The translations under genes and the position numbers were made by a program. Under the pieces are notes generated by a model. It saw nothing but the letters and a program-made list of their open reading frames with translations, was not told the origin of the DNA and did no database searches. Of a stretch of DNA of 64,000 nucleotides, positions 1 to 11,200 are shown piece after piece. The stretch comes from Paraphysomonas bandaiensis (Eukaryota > Chrysophyceae), in the NCBI GenBank assembly GCA_965644295.1, contig CBFFRP010000475.1:62001-126000 (forward strand), in the 5' to 3' direction. Numbering within the stretch: position 1 is the first letter of the stretch; each line of letters starts with the position of its first letter.

Positions 1-1306
1 CCACACTTGTGATATGAATCTCTGATCCCTTCTTAGAGCCGTTTATCACCTTTGATGTATTCATATGAGTGTCAAGCATGGTCACATCATTCATCAAGAA
101 CATTGATGATGAACAGCAGGTGTCAATATATGTATAATGCATGTCATCATTTACACTACATATATTCGTTTCATGTATATTGCATGACAATTTCATAACA
201 TCCTCGATCATATTTGCTTCATCTTCATCAGAGAATTCTGCTGGTTCTCCACGCCGTATATTCTCTACTGTCAGCAGCCTTTTGTCCGGCTTTCTACCAT
301 GATTCTTCCCTTTCTCTCCTCTTCTAGAATGCTTTTTCTTCGTCGTTGGACAATCAGCAGCAAGATGTTCCAGAGACTTGCAATTTCTGCATCCCGTGTA
401 CTCAGCACTTCCAGGACGCTGCCCTGATATCTCTCCATCCTTCTTCCTCTGCTTCCTCCTGCACTGTTCAGTTGAATGGCTATGAGGAATTCCTTCTTTC
501 CTGCAATATCTACAGTTGCCCTTCTTACGCTTATCCCGTTCCGTTCGAGACCGTTTGCTCTTTTCAATGAAGTTCAGCTCCTCCACCTTCTTGCGTTTCC
601 GCTCTAACGCAATCCTTCCAGGAATGGTATCATCATACCGTTCTATCTTCCTTGATAATGTTGCATAATCAACATCATCAGGCATCAAATACAAAGCAAC
701 ATTCAGAGGAGCATATTCTTCATTCAACAGACCTTCTCGTAACCGTGTTATTTTTGAGAGCTCCGATATGTCCTGCTGCTGCTCCTGTAGCTCTTTCAGC
801 AGTATTTCAAACCGTATTATATAGTCCTTCGCAGTCTCCTCCGGACGCATACGGAAAGATCCATACTGAGTCAACAGCTCACTGATCTTGTTTTGCTTCC
901 CTCCAGCAAAGCACTTCTTCAACTCATCAATCATAATATGCGCCTTAAACCTGTTGCTTCCTGTTCCATCAGCCTTGAACCCTTTATGTAAAAGATGGAA
1001 TTTCTGAAGCGCCTTCGAAGATGATTGCACTGCCTCTCTGCAGTACGAATACGCTATGGCATTCGCCTTCCAGTACTTCTTCACAGCCTGTCTGTAAGAC
1101 TTCTCCTCCATTAACGTGAGTGGCTGTTCCCCGAAGTCGCTCTCCTTCGGTGGTGGCTCCACAGCTACTTCACTTTGCTCTTTCCTCATGAGGAATGTTT
1201 CGAAGTCCTCAATCCATTGTTCAACATTGCTCTCATTAAACTGTGGCACTACTCCTCTATCCTCCTTCTCTCCTCCTCGCTCGCTACCATGTTGAGAAAC
1301 GCTCAT
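1..1306 (-). CDS. Ty1/copia-type retrotransposon gag-pol, 5' part (runs off the window)
   Basis: An open frame reads from the ATG at 1306 down to the window edge without a stop. The first ~270 residues look like a copia gag (SNVEQWIEDFETFLMRKEQ at the N-terminus, then a helical capsid-like region). Two Cys/His clusters follow: CRYCRKEGIPHSHSTEQC, an irregular knuckle, and CRNCKSLEHLAADC, a canonical CX2CX4HX4C zinc knuckle for RNA binding. A basic Lys/Arg stretch comes next, and then YIDTCCSSSMF, in the place where copia elements carry the aspartic protease motif DSGAS. The product would package and process the element's RNA; integrase, reverse transcriptase and RNase H would lie beyond the left edge. 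The frame is intact over ~435 codons, so this end is not obviously degraded. Family assignment is from motifs and order; it is firm for copia-like and uncertain below that level. Confidence 0.88.
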   Translation of the reverse strand, partial: MSVSQHGSERGGEKEDRGVVPQFNESNVEQWIEDFETFLMRKEQSEVAVEPPPKESDFGEQPLTLMEEKSYRQAVKKYWKANAIAYSYCREAVQSSSKALQKFHLLHKGFKADGTGSNRFKAHIMIDELKKCFAGGKQNKISELLTQYGSFRMRPEETAKDYIIRFEILLKELQEQQQDISELSKITRLREGLLNEEYAPLNVALYLMPDDVDYATLSRKIERYDDTIPGRIALERKRKKVEELNFIEKSKRSRTERDKRKKGNCRYCRKEGIPHSHSTEQCRRKQRKKDGEISGQRPGSAEYTGCRNCKSLEHLAADCPTTKKKHSRRGEKGKNHGRKPDKRLLTVENIRRGEPAEFSDEDEANMIEDVMKLSCNIHETNICSVNDDMHYTYIDTCCSSSMFLMNDVTMLDTHMNTSKVINGSKKGSEIHITSV

Positions 1307-1535
1307 TCTACACTAGATCACATAGAGAATTTGTCGTAAGACTAGATAGATTTATTAGTATCGTTTACACGAAGTTGTGATAACCAACACTAACTCATTA
1401 TAATCCCTGCATAATATCCTACATATGCGAACCTCTCGTTACTGAACATATCTTGAAAGGTCAACCTATTTCAGTTTCTCAATATCATCACAGCATTTGT
1501 ACATCACTATATTTCACTGTATTCTCGTACATTGT
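1307..1535 (-). repeat. copia LTR inner end plus leader, in front of gag
   Basis: The reverse complement of this segment aligns over ~215 bp (about 90% identity by eye) with 15339-15555 on the plus strand. It contains TCTTACGACA followed by AATTCTCTATGTGATCTAG, ending 25 nt before the gag ATG. I read 1332 as the likely LTR end (CA) and 1307-1331 as the primer-binding leader. The outer LTR end was not located; similarity to the other copy stops near 1535. Confidence 0.65.
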
Positions 1536-2283
1536 CTTCAAGTGACATACTGAATATACTAGAATAAGATCCATATTCTAATAATGGCAATAATAATGAT
1601 ATTCAACCTATGTTGCACAGATAGTATGTACAAACTTAAGCATATACAATACAGAGCTCATGTAGTATAGAATAACCTGATAGCAGGTTATTACAAGCAT
1701 GCAGAATTTTGATATACCTGACATCTGCTGACTTCAGGTTTTTTGAGTCCTTAAGGTGAACATCCTGGATGCTTGACTTCAACAGGCAGCCCAATACCCC
1801 GGTTACCCTTCAGGTGGGCCCTGTACGTTACATTACTTATCAAACTGAAATAGCTCATGGAACATGTAACTGCTTGAAATCAATAAAAAAGTAATTGATA
1901 AGAATGTGCCGTCAATATAACAATCAATCATGAGAAAGTTTGTCGTAAATTGTCATACCTAAATATAACTACATCAATATTATGATGACTCTATTCGGTA
2001 CTTTAATTATAAGATATGTAACTGACATTATTTTCTACCCATGAACTAAAAAGTGCACCATTGCAATAGCATCCTTAAACCACATAATTCCATACCATTG
2101 CGTACAGAGCACAACCACAAAAAACACAATAGTGAATTTTCCAGTACCACAGTACAGTCATTTCCTTACATAAAACAAGCACTGCTACCGCGGAAACTGT
2201 CAAAAGACCTCCAGGAGAGCTGGTTAGTCTACAACGACGACTAACGTCAATTAAACTTCAGCAATAGTTTTTCCAGATGAGCT
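1536..2283. other. Intergenic: outer LTR region and 3' flank of gene A
   Basis: No gene is supported here. The stretch is AT-rich. It includes a repeated block at 1744-1821 (listed separately). The last ~240 bp resemble the 3' flanks of genes B and C in pieces (for example TTCCAGTACCAC and a TAAAACAAGCACTGC-like tract), so the duplication that made the gene family included some downstream DNA. Confidence 0.5.
1744..1821. repeat. Dispersed ~77 bp repeat, copy 1
   Basis: This block (key words CTTAAGGTGAACATCC, GATGCTTGACTTCA and CCCCGGTTACCCTTCAGGTG) recurs with a few substitutions at 44576-44652. It is GC-richer than its surroundings. I see no tRNA promoter boxes or ORF, and its identity is unknown. 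Confidence 0.7.
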
Positions 2284-5200
2284 CTAGTTGTCATCACTCT
2301 CACAATGAGAGTCAACCGCGACTACATGCTGAGATACATGGCACAAAAAGTCATCATCTTCCCACTGAAGATCCGCCATGACATCGCGGAAACCCTCCAC
2401 CTCTGACTCATTCTCAGTTGCCACAGTGGCATTCTCTCCACTATTCGAATAGCTATCTATCGTCGCGATTGCGTCTTTACCGAGTACCCATGCATCAGTA
2501 ACAGGCCTCTGGTTCACAAATTCACCCGACGGATAATTTGATCCATCAAAATCAATTTTCCCGTGATCGTAAGTAAACTCGCCAGCATTCGACCCTCTCA
2601 CACAGTGTGTTGACATACCGACCTGCTTGTGGCTTTCTTGGATTTCTCTCGAACTTCTAACATGTAGTAGCTTTTGCAACCACTCCGACATGATCCGGTC
2701 ATCAAAATCTGAGCCATCTACCGCACCAGGCCATCGCAACCCATTCTGCAGCATGCATATCGAATCAGGATCATATTCATCACTATCCTCCCACGACACA
2801 TGTCCATCTTGCACTGCTCTAATATCAGATGGAGCTGCCGAACACTCACTCGAATGTACATGTGCATGATCGTCACCTACAACTATCCTCATATATCCCG
2901 TGCATTCATCCTCACAGGTTGAAAGTGACGAACATCTCGGCATCCGTGTAGTTACCGGGTTCGACGGAGGACGGGGCTCTTTCTGTACCGTACTGATATT
3001 ACTCACCTCTCGCGTACCTTCGAAATCGTTCTCGGTTTTAGCAGGATGCACAAGACGGGATGAAATACTCTCGCTGGATGGAAGCGAGCCTGCAAAATCT
3101 AATCGAGTTGACCCTCTTCCAGAGATCGTCAAAAAATGAAGTACGATCGCAACAGTCACACATGGAACAAAGGCTAACACTGGATTCAGCCTGAAAAGTT
3201 GTACATGTAAGACAACTATATAACCCAACCCAAATGTACTAACAATCTCCAGGGCCATGTCTTGAATCGGTTCAGGCAGCTCAATCATACTCGTAACCGC
3301 AAATAACAGCACTCTACTAAAGGCTTGGGTCAAAAACTGAAATTTCGTATCATAATTACGCTCCATCGATCGGGCCTTGGTCTTCACTGATTTCTTCGGC
3401 CACGGAGTAGAATATTGCATAATTAGTCTACTCTCTGGAAGATTCGGATACAATGACGCCAATCTAACGGAGGGGTAAAGATACCTAGCAGCGTTGAATT
3501 CGTCATCAGAAGGACTCAAAAGAGAAGTACAATTTTTCGAATTTTGTTTGAATGAAACTATATCATGAGTCACTTTCTTTTTAATCTTTATGACATCTTT
3601 CATTGTCATAAAGGGAATGGCAATATGTTGAATAATTACCATACCGGTACATACAAGTGTTATATTAAATATAAGCCACACAACAAAACTGTAAAACCAA
3701 GCCTTCTGTCGAGTTTCTGTTTGTCGCATTGCAAACAAGTATATATACAGTAACATCGCAGCCGCCACCACAGTCAAAAAAATCCATGTGCAAACTTTCG
3801 CAAATAATGTGGCCCTTCTCTTGGGGGCACTATCACGGCGATCTTTAGCATCCAGTATCTGACCATTTGCACTGTCCATAAGATCCTTGATAAAGAGGTA
3901 AACTAACCTCTTGTTCTTATTTTCTCTATTTATACTTATATTGCCAAAATATAAAGATTCGCGCTGTACAAGCTTACGAACATTACTCAACTCGGAGAGG
4001 ATCATCGCTTGTCCAGAGTTTTCGGAATGACCAGTAAAACAAAAGAATAATTTCGTCAGCTTCAAAATCATGCTATTTTTGACGTCAGCAGTCAGTTCTT
4101 CGCCCCAAACACCTACAAACATAAGCACAATCAACAAAATATACACCACGCCAAGAAAAAAACTTACAATCAAACTCCTCCCGCTCAGAATCCGTTAGTG
4201 TACTTCGAAATCGTCTGATATCGTTCAAAAGACGGGCAAAATCCTCATGAAGAGTAGAGTCACATACATAACCAGAAATTTCAACCTTAGGAACAGTGCC
4301 ATTATATGATGTCGAACTCTCAATATGTGCTGAGTCACAACTGTCTCCACGCTCCAGTGAGCTAACTCTCGACAATTGTCTTCTCCGCTTTGATATTCCC
4401 TCCTGTCTTGTCTCAGCCGACAATATGAACATAATTAGACTTTGAAATGATATCGCTATCGGTGTACTGATGACTGCTGCAAATAGTGCTACCATGAGGA
4501 CACGCTCTAAGTCGTTACTTATCGGTCGAATGTAGCAACTGTCTTCCGCAGCATCCCAATAACACTTACTCTCACTTCTAGACAAAGATGACTTCTCTTT
4601 CAAGCACTCTTCACTGTTAGTGTAGGTTTCACACGAACCATCATCAGGATCAGCGATGTCATATGTGATGGCCTCAATGAAGAGCATCGTGAGAATGTTC
4701 ATTAGGAGAGACATGATACGGATAGGACGTGAATATGTCGGAGAATAATGACATACCACTCCGATCCAGCGGTGATATATCTGCACTTCATTCGACACTT
4801 TCTTCCAGAGTGGAACTCGTCTCAATACCATCGGAAGTGCATCTTCAATCATCTGAACATCTTTACTACTACCAGAATTTTGAACTCTCACTTGCGCCAA
4901 CTTTGCCCTACCAACTTGCGGCTGTACAGTTGCATTACTGACAGACCGAAACACACGTGCCATTATCGCATCCGTTAAGGAAGTTGGTTTTGTTATTAGC
5001 TGTCGACCACTTCTACTGCTACTGGGAGTAACTCTATTACTTCGTGATAAAAGCGATGACATCTTGTGAATGTTTTCTCTTTCTATACTCTTCATAGAAT
5101 CCTTTTCAGTGGCTTTATCATGATTGTCCAAGTGATAGGCACCTACAACAGAGAATATTCCGAAAAGACCTATGAACCCAACCGTGAGTAGAACACGAAT

Positions 5201-8200
5201 ACTTCCCACAACATCATGGCCACTCAAATCATCTACACTTGTCCATGTATCCACAAACTCAATCAATATAGAACGACTCACTGAAGCAAAGTCAACAGAC
5301 ACCGCACTGTCGTCAGATGACTCTGATTCCTGCATTCGTCGTCGCTGCCTCTCCAAAGGAAGCGTACATTCACATGTTATATTGGAGCCAGTATATTCTA
5401 TCAAAGAGCATGATACACTGTCGTCTCCAATAACATCACACGTAACTGAGAAATCATGAACAGGGCATGAACGGGATACAGTTCCTGATGAAGACCCGTT
5501 ACATGATAGAGTGATAATATCTCCTGCTGGACATTCGTACTCCTGCGATATCAGTTCTCCTTTCTCACAATCTAAATAGAGAGTATCGATATCACTGCCA
5601 TCAGACACATGGTTCTCGGGGATGCTCTTCACATTTTGTAAAACAACAGTCACGTTACACGCATCAAACGAAGACGTATTGCAGGGGGACTCATCAAAGC
5701 GAAGACCAAAAGGAACACTTAAAGTATATGTATCATTACTGAAGTGAGACACCAAGGATTCAACAACAGCAACTTTAAACGCAGTTTGATACGCACTCTG
5801 AGGTACCACTGCAGTCTGAGAGCTCGAGCCTACCAAATCTTCAAGAATCGTTCGAGGTGAGGTAACAGTCGAATTGCGCCGGCCATCTAATGACAAACAT
5901 GAAAAGCGAAACAAATTATTCACTACATCAATTGAGTTCTGTCCTTCAACCATATCCAGCAAAATGAAGTCGTAATAGGCTTGATATAACACAAAGGATG
6001 TTCCCCCGACTGATGGGTCGGCATCAAGAACTAAGTCTAGAACAGTGCTCACTGCAGTGATGTCTTCATAAGACAAGCCAAGGTCAACTGCATCTGCAAT
6101 GAACTCCACTGCCATAGATGCTACCAAATCTTTCGTTTTATCCTCAATACCACTTGGATCGCTGCATATTGAGGCCAAACCTTCTATCCAAGAGACAAGA
6201 GTATCTGCTGACGGATCTTCCAGAAGCGACACACTACGAATCGCTTCCGCAAGCTGATGTCGTGTTTGTAAAGTCTGATTAAATTCATCTACGCTGTACT
6301 CACACGAATGACCAGTGAAGCCATCGTAACAAGCACAGATGGCTTTACAGTGAACACTCAACACATTGCAAGTGGTGTACGTGACATTGGCGTCGTATAC
6401 AGACACATATTGGCAATACCCAGAATACGAACAATCTCCTGGACAGTCCTTAGGCATGACAACACATACATTGGAATCGCACACTTCCCACTGCGTAGAG
6501 TCACAGTCACTGTTTCGGGTGCACGATGTCGGATTTGACGATCCCATTGAAAGGCGTCTTCTCGTATCATCGCTCAAGTGTAAACAGTACGTATTCGCAT
6601 GACCACTTTCTCCAGCGTACCCTTCCAAACACTCTCCACATGTACTCGCAGTTGTCGTGCAGTCAAATCTATTCAGAATAGTACAGTTAGGCGCGGAAGA
6701 GCAATTCACACTGTTTAAAATTGAGGCTGTGGTTGCAATAGCTTTTTTCATCTCATCAGCATAGCCATTGGAGTTTGCAAGGGCATCTGTGAGATAGTTT
6801 TGTTTGTCCTCTGCAGAAAGTTCCTGCATCTTTACCTCCACAGAGCTATAGGAAGCAATCTTGGCATCAAGAATGTCAAAAACTTGCAATCTCGTGCTAA
6901 GCATGAAATCCGCAGAATCCTTCCCCGCAGGCAAATCTGTAGACACATAAGAGAGCTCCAACCGAGACCGGTGAACAAGATATGCTCCAGATGAGCCTTG
7001 ATATGCGAATTCGTAAGATAACGGAATATCAGAATCTTCCCACTTAGAAGCTGAAAATGTGAATTCCGTGACAAGCATGGTCCCTGTAGATGGTGAAACA
7101 GAGTAGCTACCCGGATATGGAGGAGAATTGGTCGATATCGTAATGGCAGCAGTTGCAGAGTACCCCGTGTCTAGGCTGCATGCAAGTTGGAAGCTAAACT
7201 TCGACTCCTGGGGTAAAGTGTTTGGTGGTAACACCAGACTCAATGTATACACTTCCCGAGAAGACGCGGGGGTTGCTATCGCTTTCGTCACTTCGGACAG
7301 TGAAACCGATTGCAGATGTATTGATGGGTCGTCAACAGACCAAGTTGCTGTACCACCAGCGGCAACTTCCACGGTGGCAAGTAGTTTGAACTTCTGAGAG
7401 GGATTGATTCGAGTCCCGCTTGAAGATAAAAGTGTCACCAATGGGGCCAGTGATGGAAGTACAGTGATTATAACTGTTGCAGTGGAAGATCGAAAATCTT
7501 TCGTGTGAACAACTTTCACTGTCAGCTGGTGCACGCTATCAATCCTCTCATCGCTGGAATTCTGAGGTACAGATACTGACACCTGTGATGGTGAAATAGC
7601 TGATATAACCAGGTCGCTGTTGGCTTTGTATGACGGATAGGTTTGTGCACAGCTGAAGGCAAACGACAATCCAGCACCGACACCTGTGGCTTCGTTATTA
7701 TCTTCATCGTAGCTACCAGACGCATCCACATTTACTGAGCTATCCGTTCGAACACCCCTACTAGATGATCCAGACACCTTCGCAACGACCAACCCTTTGA
7801 CCACTGTCACAGAAACCGAGGCAGAGGAATACTTCAACGACTCCGTGTGTTGTGCTGTCAGGGTTACAGTATACACAGTCCCCACTTCCAGAGTGTAAGG
7901 CAACAACTTGAACGTCCGCGGGTCGCTCGATTGAGAAACTAAGCTGAGAGGGGCCCCTTGTGCAAATATTTTCCAAGAATATTGCATATTCGCAGTGCTG
8001 GTCGCCCCACCACATACGGAGGTGTACGCTTGACCAGTGACTGATAGCGACGAATATCTGTACTGCAACCTCAGCTTCTTAGAATTCAAAGATACTACAG
8101 GAACATTCTCAGATGAAGAAACAACAAAAGAGTGCGTTGACCTCCCACAACCACCGATAAAATTGCACATAACTACTGTAATACTGTATGCGAATCCTGG

Positions 8201-11200
8201 ATACAGTAAGGCCTGTGGCACTGTTAAGACGCCTGATGCTTCGTAATTGGCGTTTAAATAGGTAGTGACCAAGGAAACATTCTCGTGAATTCCATAAACA
8301 TTAAACGACACATTCACAAAGGAGCGCCCTCCAGAACCCTTGGATCCAGAAATATCTAGGGGTAGTGAGTCACATGGCCCGATCTGAGAAGGCGATATAA
8401 TCGATAATGTGGGAACAAGAGGCGTTTGCGGAGCATGTATTCTGATAGAGGTCAATGAATTAAACTGCCACGTACTACACGCAGGACCGTTATTTAGCAC
8501 TTTACATTTAGCTCGAATCTTATTCGCTTGCAGTGTAATTACATCAGACACACCAACAACTCCACTCGCCCCAGGATATATCGACACTCTTGAATCATCA
8601 ACCCATAAACATCTCGTGTCCTTCTGAATACCCGGAAACGAAAACACATCAATGCAGTTGAAATTATTGGTATATCCTGCACGATTGGTGGGTGCATCAA
8701 ACAGCAGTGTTATCTTAGTTCCATCATTAGAAAACGTCGCAGACATCAATACTGGAACCGCGGGTTCCGTATCAGCAGCAAGCACAGTGATAAAACTTGC
8801 AGGAGTATAGGAAATGACATAATCATTTGCTGATAATCCCGACATTGTAAATGCCAAGTTATACACACCAGCGTTCTGGCGAATATACGCCACATACTCA
8901 ACAGTAGATGAAGTGAAAACCACAGACGATGGGACAAACGGATATACTGTTGAGTTTTGAAAGGCAGCCAACGATACATTCAAGTCATTGGGTACTACAT
9001 CACCAGCATCGAGCTTCAATGCAACTGCCGTGTCTTCTCCACTCGAGTACGAAGTCGCAATCAATTCAACTTTTAAGGTTCGGCAGCATGCCGTCCTTGC
9101 CGCTGATTTGGTCCCACGCATTAGATCATAATCCATTGGTGTATCTAGTGCAGAGTACGTAGCACAGTATACATCATAATCTGAAGACGCAATTAAACCC
9201 TCGATGATAAATGATACAGTCGTGGAAGTTATCGATATCAAATCATTGCGAAGAAGAAGAGTATCAACAGTAGACGGAACAAATGAATCCGATGCTAGGT
9301 ACGCTGAGCAAACGAGAGATCCTTCCGGTACATCGACAGCCACTGTGGCTGTAATCGAGTTAGTTGTGCTGGATACAGTTACGCTCAATATATCAGATGC
9401 CACTGATAACTCGGTAAATTCTATCTGCAATATGTTTAATATCGTAGGAAACAGGGGGGTTTCAACCTCATTACATGGACTATCGTATATGATCGCAGAT
9501 GGTTTAACAGTTGATGGCGTGCATGGAGAGGCGGTACAGTTCGCACACAGGAATGCAGAAGTCAGGCTCCCACAACGGCCCACCATCCAACTCGTATCAT
9601 GACACTTGAAAGATATGGATGAAGACACGGTTGCCTTGGACACTGACATAAGTGTAGTCACAATATCAGCAGCAGTTGCACTATCGTTACAAGTCACAGT
9701 CACTGATTCCAGGTCAGCTGAATAGTCTACTGTCGATATCATACTGAGAGTAGAAGCTGTATAGGTAATCAACGCTGTCGCAATATCGTCATTGACGAAA
9801 ACTTCCCACTCGCCACATGTGCCATACCCGCGTTCACCTTTGACTACTAAGCTCGCAAATGTACTTCTCGCTCCCAGATCAATGCCATTGATATATGCAT
9901 CATATTTCTCTTTCCACAGAGTCATGAATGATATCGACGGAGATAGAGAAGGTACAAGTGTAGGACTCATGGAGAGTGTTGGTGGTAAAGTTGGATAGTG
10001 AGTAACTGTAGGAACTGGCGCGCATGTTGGTCGGTATGTTGGAAATGATGTCGGTACCTTAGTAGGAATATTAGTTGGTGAAGATGTAGGAAGTCTTGTA
10101 GGCTGTCCAGAAGGTTCGCCAGTGGGTTGCCCAGTAGGTTCCCCTGAAGGCTGAGAAGAAGGTTGGCCCGTAGGTTGGCCTGTAGGTTCAATAGAGGGCT
10201 GACTAGTAGGCTGTCCTGTTGGTTCCCCTGAGGGCTGACCAGTAGGTTTGCTAGTGGGTTGCCCTGAAGGCCGAGCACTCGGTAATGCAGAAGGTTCACC
10301 AGTGGGTTGGCCAGTGGGTTCCCCTGAAGGCTGACCAGTAGGCTGTCCAGAAGGTTCACCTGTGGGTCGGCCTGTAGGTTCCCCTGAAGGCTGACAAGAA
10401 GGTTTATTTGTGGGTTGACCAGTGGGTTCCCCAGAAGGTTCAGCAGTGGGCTGTCCTGAAGGTTGACCAGAAGGTTTACCAGTGGGTTCCCCAGAAGGCT
10501 GTCCAGAAGGATGTCCTGTAGGTTTCCCTGATGGTTGACCAGAAGGTTCACGTGTGGGTTGGCCTGTAGGTTCCGCAGAGGGCTTACTAGTAGGTTGTCC
10601 AGAAGGTTGCCCTGAAGGCTGACCAGTTGGCTCTCCAGAAGGTTCTCCAGTGGGTTGTCCAGTAGGTTCCCCTGAGGGCTGCTCAGTAGGTTCGCCAGTG
10701 GGATGGCCAGTAGGCTCCCCAGAAGGTTGACCAGTGGGTTGCCCAGTAGGTTCCCGTGAAGGCTGACCAGAAGGTTGGCCCGTAGGTTCCACAGAGGGCT
10801 GACTAGTAGGTTGTCCTGTTGGTTCCCCAGAAGGCTGAGCACTGGGTAGTCCGGAAGGTTGACCAGTGGGTTGGCCAGTAGGCTCCCCAGTAGGATTACC
10901 AGTGGGTTGTCCTGTAGGCTCCAATGAAGGCTGAGAAGAAGGTTCCCCTGAAGGTTGGCCAGTGGGTTCCCCTGAAGGCTGAACACTTGGTAGTCCAGAA
11001 GGTTCCCCTGAGGGGTGACCAGTAGGCTGTCCAGAAGGTTCACCAGTGGGTTGACCAGTAGGCTTCCCAGAAGGATTACCAGTGGGTTGCCCAGTAGGTT
11101 CCCGTGAAGGCTGAGAAGAAGGATGGCCTGTAGGTTCCGCAGAGGGCTGACTAGTAGGTTGTACAGTAGGTTCCCCTGAAGGGTGACCAGTAGGCTGTCC

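Noticed and set aside
2284-4173. A separate gene for the 629-residue membrane protein downstream of gene A (and equivalents after B and C)
   Set aside because: Its apparent first codon is TTG inside a canonical 55-nt intron. Splicing joins it in frame to the upstream exon in all three copies.
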